Shown here in pieces: positions 54,636-62,933 of a stretch of DNA of 64,000 nt. Origin of the DNA: Maribacter flavus (lineage in GTDB: Bacteria > Bacteroidota > Bacteroidia > Flavobacteriales > Flavobacteriaceae); contig NZ_VUOE01000002.1 of the NCBI RefSeq assembly GCF_008386635.1, forward strand, positions 248,001 through 312,000. The letters run 5' to 3'. Position numbers and translations under genes: made by a program. The notes beneath the pieces are model-generated. The model had not been told where the DNA came from and did not search any database. It worked only from the letters and a program-made list of their open reading frames with translations. Within the stretch, counting starts at the first letter, position 1; each line of letters opens with the position of its first letter.

Positions 54636-55253
54636 TTAAAACAACGCTTCCGGATTACTGGTGAGTTTCCCTAGATTTTGGGTGATTTTTACAACATCCC
54701 AATCCCACCATTGTAGTTCCAACAATCTGGAAATGGTAGCTTCGGAGAAGCGTTTTTTAATTGGTTTTGCAGGATTACCACCCACAATGGTGTAAGGCGC
54801 TACATTTTTTGTAACCACCGCCTTTGTGGCAATGATGGCTCCATCGCCAATATGCACTCCCGGCATAATCGTTGCCCCGTGGCCTATCCATACATCATTG
54901 CCGATAATGGTATCCCCTTTTGTGGGATAGCTTTTGCCCTCCATGGCGTTTTCCCAGGCACCTCCAAATATGGCGAAGGGATAGGCCGTTGCGGCTTCGG
55001 TGAGATGATTGCCACCGTTCATAATAAAGGTAGCACCGGAGGCAATCATACAGAACTTCCCAATGATGAGCTTGTCCCCAATAAAATCAAAATGGTATTT
55101 GACGTTTTTTTCAAAGTTGGCAACATCTTCAAAATCATCGTAATAGGTATAATCCCCAACAATGATATTCGGATTTGTAACGATGTTTTTCAGAAAACAA
55201 AGCGTATCGTAGTTTGGTAAGGGGAATCGGGTATTTGGGTCCGGAGCTTTCAT
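54636..55253 (-). CDS. Vat-family O-acetyltransferase (xenobiotic acetyltransferase)
   Basis: A 205-residue left-handed beta-helix acyltransferase that uses acetyl-CoA. Marks of the Vat/CatB group: [24 protein letters not shown] with the catalytic His, [11 protein letters not shown], and [20 protein letters not shown] hexapeptide repeats ending in [13 protein letters not shown]. Family members acetylate streptogramin A or chloramphenicol, though chromosomal homologues often have other substrates. It overlaps the membrane protein gene by ATGA and is the last gene of unit C. Resistance activity is not shown by sequence alone. Confidence 0.9.
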   Translation of the reverse strand: MKAPDPNTRFPLPNYDTLCFLKNIVTNPNIIVGDYTYYDDFEDVANFEKNVKYHFDFIGDKLIIGKFCMIASGATFIMNGGNHLTEAATAYPFAIFGGAWENAMEGKSYPTKGDTIIGNDVWIGHGATIMPGVHIGDGAIIATKAVVTKNVAPYTIVGGNPAKPIKKRFSEATISRLLELQWWDWDVVKITQNLGKLTSNPEALF

Positions 55254-55636
55254 GGATTACTTTTGGATATTTTAAATAAACTTAGCGCTAAAATAAGGGT
55301 AAGCAGGGCTTGCGATTTTTCAAAAATAGTTTCTGCCAGCAGATTACCAAGAGTATTGAGTATAAAATATACCGAAAACACCATTAACCATCTATTTAGG
55401 GTTTTCTCTTGCCATTTGTTGGGAATTACTTTGGTTTTCATTAGAATCAAACTGCCTAAAAACAACATAACCAAAAGCGCTATCCATTCTAAAATTAGGA
55501 TTGTTTTGGGTTCCACTATTTTTCCTCCCCAAACCACATGGGATGGAATGAATTGCAATAAGATAAGTAAATGAAATAGAACGTAGGCCATTACAATACC
55601 CAGCGCAATTCTTCCGAAAACGTTTATTTTTTTCAA
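55250..55636 (-). CDS. Four-helix membrane protein of unit C
   Basis: A 128-residue protein with four hydrophobic segments (about 9-28, 46-66, 84-101 and 106-121). It starts at a TTG ([13 protein letters not shown]) overlapping the TGA of the preceding gene, and its own TGA overlaps the ATG of the acetyltransferase, so translation is probably coupled on both sides. I recognise no family. Small membrane proteins following NmrA-like SDR genes are common in flavobacteria and may work together with them (inference). Confidence 0.72.
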   Translation of the reverse strand: MKKINVFGRIALGIVMAYVLFHLLILLQFIPSHVVWGGKIVEPKTILILEWIALLVMLFLGSLILMKTKVIPNKWQEKTLNRWLMVFSVYFILNTLGNLLAETIFEKSQALLTLILALSLFKISKSNP

Positions 55637-56508
55637 TTTGGTTCGATATTCGTCTCAACTTTTTCCTTATAAAAATCCTCCAAATGATGGATCCCAAAAC
55701 AGGGGGCAATACAATCCTCTGCCATTAAGGTGAGAAAAAATTCAATGGGTCCATAGGTTTTGACACTGGTAAAAGTTCGCAAAAACCAAATGGTCAGTTT
55801 TCTGGACCAATCTGGCAAATGCAGAATTTTTATGGGCTTGTTTAAGGTTTTTAGCGCGAGTTCACTTATTTCATTCAAGCTTAAAACATCCGGACCTCCA
55901 ATAGTCAGTTCTTTGTTACCATCATCCAAAGTGGCTACAATGGCCCTTGCCAGGTCATCGCCATGGATAGGATTGAATTTTTGATGGCCTGAACCGAACA
56001 AATAAACACGTCCCGATTTCGCCATTTCTAAAAAATCCTTCATATCCGAGAAAAAACCATTCGGCCGTACGATGGTATAATGCAATCCCGAAGCTTTCAA
56101 AGCATCCACAAACTTTTCCTTGGCTTCTAGGATTTTTAGATTGCGGTGTTTGTCCCCGTTAATGGCGGACACATACACAAAGTGCTTTACATCCGCCTTT
56201 TTAGCTTCTTCCAACAAATTCATATTGGCCTGATAATCTACATCCATGTAGGTAAGACCGTCTTTTTGCCTAGTGATACCCACCGTAGAAATTACGGTGT
56301 CAATGCCCTTACAGATATCACGTAAGGTTTCAGGTCGTGTTACTTGGGCCTGTTTTATTTCCAAATAGTTCTCATGGTCATTTTGCAAGCTATCGGGATT
56401 GCGCACAATGGCTACAACCTGATTTTTCCTTTCGATGAGGACTTTCAATAAGAAACCACCCAAATAGCCTGTAGCGCCTGCCAATAATACGTTGGTATGT
56501 TTCATCAC
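55633..56508 (-). CDS. NAD(P)-binding NmrA-like oxidoreductase
   Basis: A 291-residue atypical SDR. The N-terminal VLLAGATGYLGGFLLK carries the GxxGxxG site, IDTVISTVGITRQKDGL and FVYVSAINGD follow, and YTIVRPNGFFSD is near residue 150. The C-terminal third lacks the YxxxK pair in its classical place, so it could be a redox-sensing or reductase protein of the NmrA/YcgE type. It lies between a small exported protein (22 bp upstream) and the membrane protein (4-bp overlap) in unit C. Confidence 0.87.
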   Translation of the reverse strand: MMKHTNVLLAGATGYLGGFLLKVLIERKNQVVAIVRNPDSLQNDHENYLEIKQAQVTRPETLRDICKGIDTVISTVGITRQKDGLTYMDVDYQANMNLLEEAKKADVKHFVYVSAINGDKHRNLKILEAKEKFVDALKASGLHYTIVRPNGFFSDMKDFLEMAKSGRVYLFGSGHQKFNPIHGDDLARAIVATLDDGNKELTIGGPDVLSLNEISELALKTLNKPIKILHLPDWSRKLTIWFLRTFTSVKTYGPIEFFLTLMAEDCIAPCFGIHHLEDFYKEKVETNIEPN

Positions 56509-56530
56509 TAATAAAGATTTAAAGGGTTTT

Positions 56531-56989
56531 TCAGTCCAGTTTTCTTTTAAAAATATATCGGGTTATAAAAATCCCATTATCGTCATTTTTGCCTGCGTCA
56601 CTTTCCACGGCACTGGTAACGAACACTAAATCCCAACCTTCCGTAAGCATGTCCTTCAGTTTTGATGAAATCAAGGCATCGTTCGCTACAATATTTTGAA
56701 AGCGTATGCCGCCCAAATTATAAAAGTTCAACAGCTTCGTTTCTTCAAAGTTTTTGACCCTAATGTCCTTTCTCTTGGAGGTATTCCGGGAATTGTCGTC
56801 TTCTGTTTGCTCAGAAGTGAATTCTTTGTAGTCCCTATCATCGTTGGAAGAAAGCATACGTGATCGGCCCAATCCGCTTGAAACAATAGATTCTACACTT
56901 GTTATGACCTTAACTTCATAGTCTTGCTGACTAAAAACAGGATTTGTACAATATGTGTAAAAGGCAAATAATACTACTAATTTTTTCAT
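56531..56989 (-). CDS. Small exported protein of unknown function
   Basis: A 152-residue protein with a signal peptide (to PVFSQ). The mature part is polar: residues ~30-75 are rich in Ser, Asp and Arg (low complexity), and residues ~75-152 look like a compact alpha/beta domain (FYNLGGIRFQNIV; WDLVFVTSAVESD). I recognise no family. It begins 21 bp after the serine hydrolase gene, so it is the second gene of unit C, and it presumably works in the periplasm. Confidence 0.72.
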   Translation of the reverse strand: MKKLVVLFAFYTYCTNPVFSQQDYEVKVITSVESIVSSGLGRSRMLSSNDDRDYKEFTSEQTEDDNSRNTSKRKDIRVKNFEETKLLNFYNLGGIRFQNIVANDALISSKLKDMLTEGWDLVFVTSAVESDAGKNDDNGIFITRYIFKRKLD

Positions 56990-57010
56990 GTCTATATAAT
57001 TGAAATATTT

Positions 57011-58090
57011 TTAATTAAACACTGTGGTCAATACGTGTTCGATAATGGTGTTGCGTTGTGTTCCCGTATTGTCTTGCTGATTGCTTAACAGTACGATTGT
57101 GGCATCATATTCCGGTATAAAACCGATCATACTCCAATAGCCATTAATATCGCCACCGTGCCAGTACATGGTGGTACTGCCCTCTTGTGTGGTAAACCAT
57201 CCCAAGCCAAAATCCACATAGCCACTTGGAACATCTTTGGCAAATATTTCCGACTTTTCAGCTTGGGTAAACCAATCCGTTTTTACGGCATTGGTCCAGC
57301 TTTCCATATCGCTTGGCGTACTACTGAAATCGCCTGCCCCAAAAGGAATGGACATGGGATATGTACTGTTGGGATTTCCGTTCAAATAACCCTGTGCATG
57401 GGTATCGCCGTCAATCTCATCCGTCCCTTTGTAGGATCCTGACATCCCCAACGGATTGAAAATTTTCTGCTGCACGTATTCGTGATAGGGCATTCCCGAT
57501 AGGTGCTCCACCAACAAGGCTGCAATGAGATAGTTTGAGTTGCAATACTGTTTGTTGGACCCTGGTGTAAAATCGAGTCCATTTTCAAGGATCAATTCCT
57601 TGATAAGATTATAAATAGTCCCTTCATTCAAGGTTTCCCCTTGTTCGTAAGCGCCTTCAGCCAACAATTGATACTCTGGTATACCGGATTGATGGGATAG
57701 TAACTGTGCAATGGTAATTTGATCACCATTCGGGAATTCGGTATCAAATTCATCCAAGGTTTGATCAAAGCTTTGGATCAACCCATCACGTTTCAATTGC
57801 ACTACCGCCGCTGCAGTCAGTGTTTTGGTAACCGAACCTATGCGGTACCCTAGGTTATGCCCTTGAGGCAATTCCGTGTTTTGATTGGCCCATCCAAAAC
57901 CCTGGCGTACCAAATCCTTGCCGTTTTTGGTAACAATGGCATAGCCTTGAAACCCGATATCGGTGAGGACAGTTTCAATGGTGGTGTCGTTGGGATTGGG
58001 TGAAGTGGTGTCGTCTTCCTTAGAGCAAGATGTAAAAAGCCCTAAAAGGGATACCATGAAAACGACTAAGCGTTTGTGTAAAGTTGTCAT
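57011..58090 (-). CDS. Serine hydrolase lipoprotein (class C beta-lactamase-like)
   Basis: A 359-residue lipoprotein (lipobox SLLGLFTSC, Cys22). Catalytic marks: GSVTKT (SxxK), QYCNSNY (the YxN motif as Tyr-Cys-Asn) and WHGGD for the KTG-like element. It is a paralogue of the serine hydrolase in unit A but with an intact YxN. Likely substrates are D-peptides or esters. First gene of unit C, starting at an ATG that follows the shared leader. Confidence 0.9.
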   Translation of the reverse strand: MTTLHKRLVVFMVSLLGLFTSCSKEDDTTSPNPNDTTIETVLTDIGFQGYAIVTKNGKDLVRQGFGWANQNTELPQGHNLGYRIGSVTKTLTAAAVVQLKRDGLIQSFDQTLDEFDTEFPNGDQITIAQLLSHQSGIPEYQLLAEGAYEQGETLNEGTIYNLIKELILENGLDFTPGSNKQYCNSNYLIAALLVEHLSGMPYHEYVQQKIFNPLGMSGSYKGTDEIDGDTHAQGYLNGNPNSTYPMSIPFGAGDFSSTPSDMESWTNAVKTDWFTQAEKSEIFAKDVPSGYVDFGLGWFTTQEGSTTMYWHGGDINGYWSMIGFIPEYDATIVLLSNQQDNTGTQRNTIIEHVLTTVFN

Positions 58091-58122
58091 AATTGTTCGT
58101 TTTTTGATTTATAATTTTGATG

Positions 58123-58174
58123 CAAAGATTGACCGTAAGTACACATCAATCGTTCTGAATTATAATCTGAAACG
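58123..58174 (-). promoter_or_regulatory. Promoter C with shared 26-bp operator-like element
   Basis: The -7 core on the minus strand is AATCTTTG (58123-58130). The element spans 58149-58174, again 21 bp from the CTTTG core. Here the two half-motifs read CTGAA and CTGAA, 12 bp apart. The leader TTGTTCGTTTTTTGATT at 58093-58109 is identical to that of A. The promoter lies between the TPR/AraC regulator's stop and unit C. Confidence 0.78.
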
Positions 58175-58190
58175 AACTAAGGAAGATGAA

Positions 58191-59963
58191 TCATGAATTG
58201 GACTTCATCCAGGCCCTAGGGGTTATCCCCTCTATTTTTTTAAAATAGGTATTGAATACACTTTTGGAGTTAAAACCGCTATCATAGGCCAATCCAAGAA
58301 TGGTCAAATGTGAGTTTTTGGGGTCCAGGGCAATGGATTTAAAGCGTTTTAGTCGGTATGAATTCACAAAGTCATTAAAATTTAGATCAAAGGCGGTATT
58401 TATCAGGTAGGACATTTTATTGGTGTTGAACCCTAGGACATCGGCCACAAATTTTAAACTCAATTGCGGATTTAGAAAAGGTTCCTCTTCCTCAAAATAG
58501 GTTAACAGTTCCTCTTTTAATGCCTCTATCTGGGTAGCATCTAATATAGAAGGTGTTGATTTTTCTTCCTCTTCCACGGGGGGTGTAATATCCGAAAGGC
58601 ACAGGTTGGAATGGTGCAAATCCGAAAAACCTGCTATCCCGTGTAAGGGTTTTAAAAAAGGTTCTTGCCTATAATTGATAATTTGTCCACGTCTGCGGTC
58701 GATCATTTCCTTTAAACGGGAAAAACCTAGCGCTTTATGGCCGGAATTGATCAATACATACAGGTCATAGGGAACAAGCATGGTTTCGTTACTTTCACTA
58801 GCTGACCATAGTGATAAAATTTCCTTCGGGATTTCAACGGGCTTTTCATTGATGAGTCGGAACAACAATTTTTTCTCTTGGACTAGTGGCGTTTCTTTTA
58901 TAAATTCTTCAAACTGCTGTTCTTGGTTTAGCCATATCAAACAAAAACACTTTAAATGATGCGCTAAGGCCAATTCCGGATTAAGAGTTAAGGCATAGTT
59001 TACAACTTCCAAGGCTTTGTCAAATTGACCTTGATAATAGCAGATATGGGCAAAAGTGTAATGATTGTTTGCCGAAAGCGGGTCTACATCCAAAAGTTTG
59101 TTGGCATATACTAAGGCCTCGTCAAAAAAGCCGAGGGCAATGAAGAGTTCCGCCATAGCTTCCAAACCATCGATATGATTCGGATTAATGGCCAAGACTT
59201 TATTGATATGGATGTACGCATTTTTAAAATCCCATTCCTCCCAAAAAAACTTACCAACAAAAGACAACGGATATTCTGGCAAGGAAGTGTCTATTTCTTT
59301 GGCGATCAAAAGATTGCCAATGGCCAAATCCATAGCTTCTTGGTAGGGCATATACCCCCACATGGCCAATAATCCGTAGCATTGCAAATTGGCATAATAG
59401 GCTTTCGCATAATTTTTATCCAATGCAATGGCCTGATCATAATAGGTTATGGCCTCGTTAAGGCTTTCCGAGGTCCATTTTAATTGTAATGATCTTCCTT
59501 TTAAAAATAATTGATAGGCATCAATATTGTTTGTTGGTTGATTGATCAAATGCTCCTGAACTTCAAAATGTCCAAAATTGTTGCGGACCTCGTCCGCAAT
59601 CGCTAGACTGATCTCATCCTCCAAGTCAAAAATATCGATCAATTCACGGTCAAATTTTTTGGACCAATAATGGGTACCTTGGGCAACTTCAATGAGCTGT
59701 GCCGTAATCCTGACCCTTTTGTCGGACTTTTTGATACTCCCTTCAAGAATGGTATCTACGCCCAATTGCCCACCTATTTTGCGTATATCGATGTCTTTTC
59801 CCTTAAAGGCAAATGAAGAGGTTCGTGCAATTACTTTGAGCTGATCGATTTTGGTAAGTGCATTTATAATCTCCTCCGTAATTCCATCACAGAAATACTC
59901 GTTCTCAATATCATTGCTCATATTGACAAAAGGTAAAACTGCTATGGACTGCGTACTACTCAT
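58191..59963 (-). CDS. TolB-like/TPR/AraC-type transcriptional regulator
   Basis: A 590-residue regulator of unusual build. Residues ~1-125 are the TolB/FlgO-like N-domain known from some adenylate cyclases and TPR proteins (SIAVLPFVNMSND; ILEGSIKKSDKRVRITAQLI). Residues ~140-400 are TPR repeats (YDQAIALDKNYAKAYYANLQ). The last ~100 residues are an AraC helix-turn-helix (LKFVADVLGFNTNKMSYLIN; LGLAYDSGFNSKSVFNTYFK). I choose ATG 59963 (MSSTQSIAVLP) over an upstream TTG at 59978. It lies just upstream of promoter C and is the best local candidate to control units A, B and C. No membrane segment is seen. Confidence 0.9.
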   Translation of the reverse strand: MSSTQSIAVLPFVNMSNDIENEYFCDGITEEIINALTKIDQLKVIARTSSFAFKGKDIDIRKIGGQLGVDTILEGSIKKSDKRVRITAQLIEVAQGTHYWSKKFDRELIDIFDLEDEISLAIADEVRNNFGHFEVQEHLINQPTNNIDAYQLFLKGRSLQLKWTSESLNEAITYYDQAIALDKNYAKAYYANLQCYGLLAMWGYMPYQEAMDLAIGNLLIAKEIDTSLPEYPLSFVGKFFWEEWDFKNAYIHINKVLAINPNHIDGLEAMAELFIALGFFDEALVYANKLLDVDPLSANNHYTFAHICYYQGQFDKALEVVNYALTLNPELALAHHLKCFCLIWLNQEQQFEEFIKETPLVQEKKLLFRLINEKPVEIPKEILSLWSASESNETMLVPYDLYVLINSGHKALGFSRLKEMIDRRRGQIINYRQEPFLKPLHGIAGFSDLHHSNLCLSDITPPVEEEEKSTPSILDATQIEALKEELLTYFEEEEPFLNPQLSLKFVADVLGFNTNKMSYLINTAFDLNFNDFVNSYRLKRFKSIALDPKNSHLTILGLAYDSGFNSKSVFNTYFKKIEGITPRAWMKSNS

Positions 59964-60142
59964 TAATTCGGTAAGCAAGGTGGCATCTCAAAGAGGAAAT
60001 ACAAAAGAAATCAATATAGCCACTTGCCAGGGTTCAAACACAAAACATAAGGATAAACTTAATATTTTATTTTTCAACTAAAACTCTATACTACAAAAAT
60101 TCCTGCGATTTTGGATGGGTATATGAATTGGTTGGACGGCTC

Positions 60143-61618
60143 CTATTCCTTTACAAACCGCATGATAAAGTTCGTTCCGGCACCCTTGGTACTCTCGCAG
60201 CGCAATGTACCGCCGTTCATCTCGGTAAAATCCTTTGCAATGATAAGGCCAAAGCCGGTTCCTTTTTCTCCATCGGTTCCCAAACTTGTCTTTGGGGCAT
60301 CTCGTTGTTCCAGATTTTCATACCAATCCATATCCATTCCAACCCCAAAATCCTTAACTCCCACTTCAATGGCCCCAGAAAAACAATTGGACCAAATCAC
60401 CACTTTTTGTCCGTTCTCACTAAACTTGATTGCGTTCGAGGTCAAGTTTCTAAGAACCACCAAAAGTATATTTTTGTCAATAAGCAGGGTCTCACAACCT
60501 GTATCCAGCGAAATATCAATTTGTTTATCCATGGCCATTTTCTCGAACTCTTTTTTGATGGTGGAAAAAATCGATTGTAAATCACATTTCTCCTTATTTA
60601 ATTGTACCCCTTCCAATTGATTATAGGACCACTGCAATAGGCCGTTGACCATAGTTATTTTATATGAAATATCGCTTTTTAGCTTACCCGTTAATTTTTT
60701 CATGTCCTCATTGACAAATTCACTTTCAATAATGTCAACCATCTGTCCTAGATTTATTAAGGGAGCCCTAACATCATGGGTAATCAGGGAGAATAATTTG
60801 TTTTTTAGTTTATTTACTTTGACCAACTCTCCGTTTTGGTCCTCCAATTTTTGTTTGGCAATTTGAAGGTTTTCGGTTTGTTTGTCGACCTCAATTTTTA
60901 AAAGTTCGTTGGCCGCTACCTGCATCTTGATGTTCTCATCTTCCAAAAACTTGAACTTGAAGCCTATCAGTATTGAAAATAAGATCAATTGTAATGTGAT
61001 CAGGATAGCACTTACCAATACTATGAATCCTGTGTTTATAGGAAAATGATTCATCAAAAACCAAGTAACTACATATAAAACACCCGAAATCAATAGAGGA
61101 GTATTAGCATACAAATAATAGGTGTTGAACTTCTTTGTTTTGAACAAAAGAAATCCCGATACTATGTTTATTATCAAGGTAACCAGTGCGGTACATGCGG
61201 CAAGTAGCTCTAGTATTTCAGAGAGTAAAGGATTTTTTACCGTTAGTATGTTCAGAATGTGCAAAACGGGAAGGACAATGACCAAGAGAATCAGAAGACT
61301 ATAAATTTTGAACAGCCGTGGATTTCCCTCCTTATCAATATTCAAATAATTCTCGGTAAACTTCAATAGACCAAAGGTGGTCAACATGGCGGTAACCAAC
61401 GAGGCATGATAAGCGATATTAGCGATGTTCGGACCAAAACGACCTTCAATGAAGAGATACAGGCTCCAATGGAGGGTCAAACCAAATATCAGTATCGCAT
61501 AATAAAGTAGGATTCTATGCTTTAAAACAAGGAATGAGAGTAGATGATATATCCCAAAAACACTAAAGATGGCCGTAAAAACGATTGTTGAGATATACCG
61601 TACCTCCATGGAATCCAT
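60143..61618 (-). CDS. Seven-transmembrane sensor histidine kinase
   Basis: A 491-residue membrane kinase. Seven hydrophobic helices occupy residues ~8-225 (a 7TM sensor-like module), a coiled coil spans ~225-265, then HisKA with SLITHDVRAPLINLG (phospho-acceptor His) and the ATPase with NLTSNAIKFSENG, DFGVGMDMDW and GTGFGLIIAKDF. No receiver is fused. The ligand is unknown. It is divergent from the response regulator at 61912 across 293 bp, so the pair could act together. Confidence 0.9.
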   Translation of the reverse strand: MDSMEVRYISTIVFTAIFSVFGIYHLLSFLVLKHRILLYYAILIFGLTLHWSLYLFIEGRFGPNIANIAYHASLVTAMLTTFGLLKFTENYLNIDKEGNPRLFKIYSLLILLVIVLPVLHILNILTVKNPLLSEILELLAACTALVTLIINIVSGFLLFKTKKFNTYYLYANTPLLISGVLYVVTWFLMNHFPINTGFIVLVSAILITLQLILFSILIGFKFKFLEDENIKMQVAANELLKIEVDKQTENLQIAKQKLEDQNGELVKVNKLKNKLFSLITHDVRAPLINLGQMVDIIESEFVNEDMKKLTGKLKSDISYKITMVNGLLQWSYNQLEGVQLNKEKCDLQSIFSTIKKEFEKMAMDKQIDISLDTGCETLLIDKNILLVVLRNLTSNAIKFSENGQKVVIWSNCFSGAIEVGVKDFGVGMDMDWYENLEQRDAPKTSLGTDGEKGTGFGLIIAKDFTEMNGGTLRCESTKGAGTNFIMRFVKE

Positions 61619-61911
61619 ACCTGTTTAACTAATTGGTTTTAATATAGAATATTTGGATAATTCACACAATTTTTTTGGAGTCTGGAGTGCATAGGGTTTT
61701 GTCCAACTTCTGTCATTCTTCCTAGTATAAATTAATTAAACTTAATTTTAAGGTGTTGGAATATTCCGTTGAATAAATATTCTGAAATTATTTCAATTCC
61801 TTTATCTTAGGTAATTTACCATTCGTCTACATTAAAAAGTAATCCGCCGATAGTGATTCATAAATATGGTATCTTAACAAGATATTTGTTCGTTACTCTA
61901 AACATAAACTT

Positions 61912-62313
61912 ATGCACATTTTACTAATTGAGGATGATACAATAGAAATCATGAAGTTGGAGCGCACCGTGAGTAAGCTAGAGGTAAATCATAAAATAAC
62001 CCAAGCAAAAAATGGAGAGGCGGCGCTGGAGTTTCTTAATTCTGAAAACAGGTTGCCAGATATCATTTTGTTGGATCTGAACATGCCTAGAATGAGCGGT
62101 ATAGAGTTTCTTAATATCCTTAAAGAGGATGATAAGTTACGTTACCTTCCAACAATCGTTCTCACAACATCCGAGAACAGGGTCGATTTGTTGGAATGCT
62201 ATAAGATCGGTATCGCCGGTTATGTCATCAAGCCCTTAAAATACGAGGATTACGAGCATAAACTTAAGCGCGTTCTGGAGTATTGGGACATCAATGAATT
62301 GGTGAAAGCCTAG
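61912..62313 (+). CDS. Single-domain response regulator (CheY-like)
   Basis: A 133-residue receiver with no output domain. It has the acidic pair IEDD (residues 6-9), phospho-acceptor Asp55 in LLDLNMPRMSG, the TTSE switch Thr and the Lys in VIKPLKYED. It probably shuttles phosphate or controls another protein by contact. The next gene on the strand is the H-NOX protein, 77 bp later, and a PAS-type sensor follows that. Confidence 0.92.
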   Translation: MHILLIEDDTIEIMKLERTVSKLEVNHKITQAKNGEAALEFLNSENRLPDIILLDLNMPRMSGIEFLNILKEDDKLRYLPTIVLTTSENRVDLLECYKIGIAGYVIKPLKYEDYEHKLKRVLEYWDINELVKA

Positions 62314-62373
62314 TTAAAAAGACCATTTCACAACAAAATTTTAGCGGCACGTATTACTTTTCTTACATTTAAC

Positions 62374-62386
62374 CTGAATTATTCAG
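62374..62386 (+). promoter_or_regulatory. Short inverted repeat before the H-NOX gene
   Basis: CTGAAT-T-ATTCAG, a perfect 6+1+6 inverted repeat, ends 4 bp before the H-NOX ATG. It could be an operator or a translational control hairpin, or chance in AT-rich DNA. It shares TGAATTAT with the element of promoters A-C. Confidence 0.3.
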
Positions 62387-62390
62387 CAAC

Positions 62391-62933
62391 ATGAAAGGAA
62401 TTGTTTTTACAGAGTTTTTGGAAATGGTAGAGAATGCTTATGGACTTGAGGTAGTGGACTCAATCATAGAAAAATCCAATCTACCGTCCGAGGGTGTGTA
62501 TACATCCATTGCAACTTACGAATTTAATGAAATGGTCAGCCTTATTACTGCTTTGAGTAAAGAGGTTAATGTGCCCTCTGGTGACCTAATATACACTTTT
62601 GGCCATTATCTTTTTTCGAGCTTGGGCAGAGCCCACCCAGAGGTAATACAAAACTACAATAGTCCCTTGGGGTTGCTTTACTCCATTGAGGATCATATAC
62701 ATGTACATGTAAAAAAACTGTATCCAGATGCAGAGTTGCCTTCCTTCAAAATTCTAGAAAAGACAGATAGTTCCTTAACAATGATCTATACCTCTTCAAG
62801 AGGCCTTTATCGTCTAGCCCATGGTCTAATAGAAAAGACCTTTGAGCATTTTAACGGTAAGGCAGATGTAACTTATGATCTACTAAAAGAGGATGGAACC
62901 CAAGTAAAATTTAAGATTGTCCAAAATGGATAA
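62391..62933 (+). CDS. H-NOX (heme NO/O2-binding) sensor protein
   Basis: A 180-residue heme sensor. The two family fingerprints are present: proximal heme ligand His102 (IEDHIHV) and the propionate-binding YxSxR motif at Tyr133-Ser135-Arg137 (YTSSRG). It is cytosolic, and bacterial H-NOX proteins usually bind nitric oxide and regulate a partner kinase or cyclase. Its stop overlaps the start of the following PAS protein by 8 bp, so that protein is the likely partner. Confidence 0.93.
   Translation: MKGIVFTEFLEMVENAYGLEVVDSIIEKSNLPSEGVYTSIATYEFNEMVSLITALSKEVNVPSGDLIYTFGHYLFSSLGRAHPEVIQNYNSPLGLLYSIEDHIHVHVKKLYPDAELPSFKILEKTDSSLTMIYTSSRGLYRLAHGLIEKTFEHFNGKADVTYDLLKEDGTQVKFKIVQNG

Noticed and set aside
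50771..58090. Serine hydrolases called as beta-lactamases
   Set aside because: Only the SxxK fold is shared; the KTG motif is replaced (HTG, HGG), which fits peptidase or esterase relatives better.
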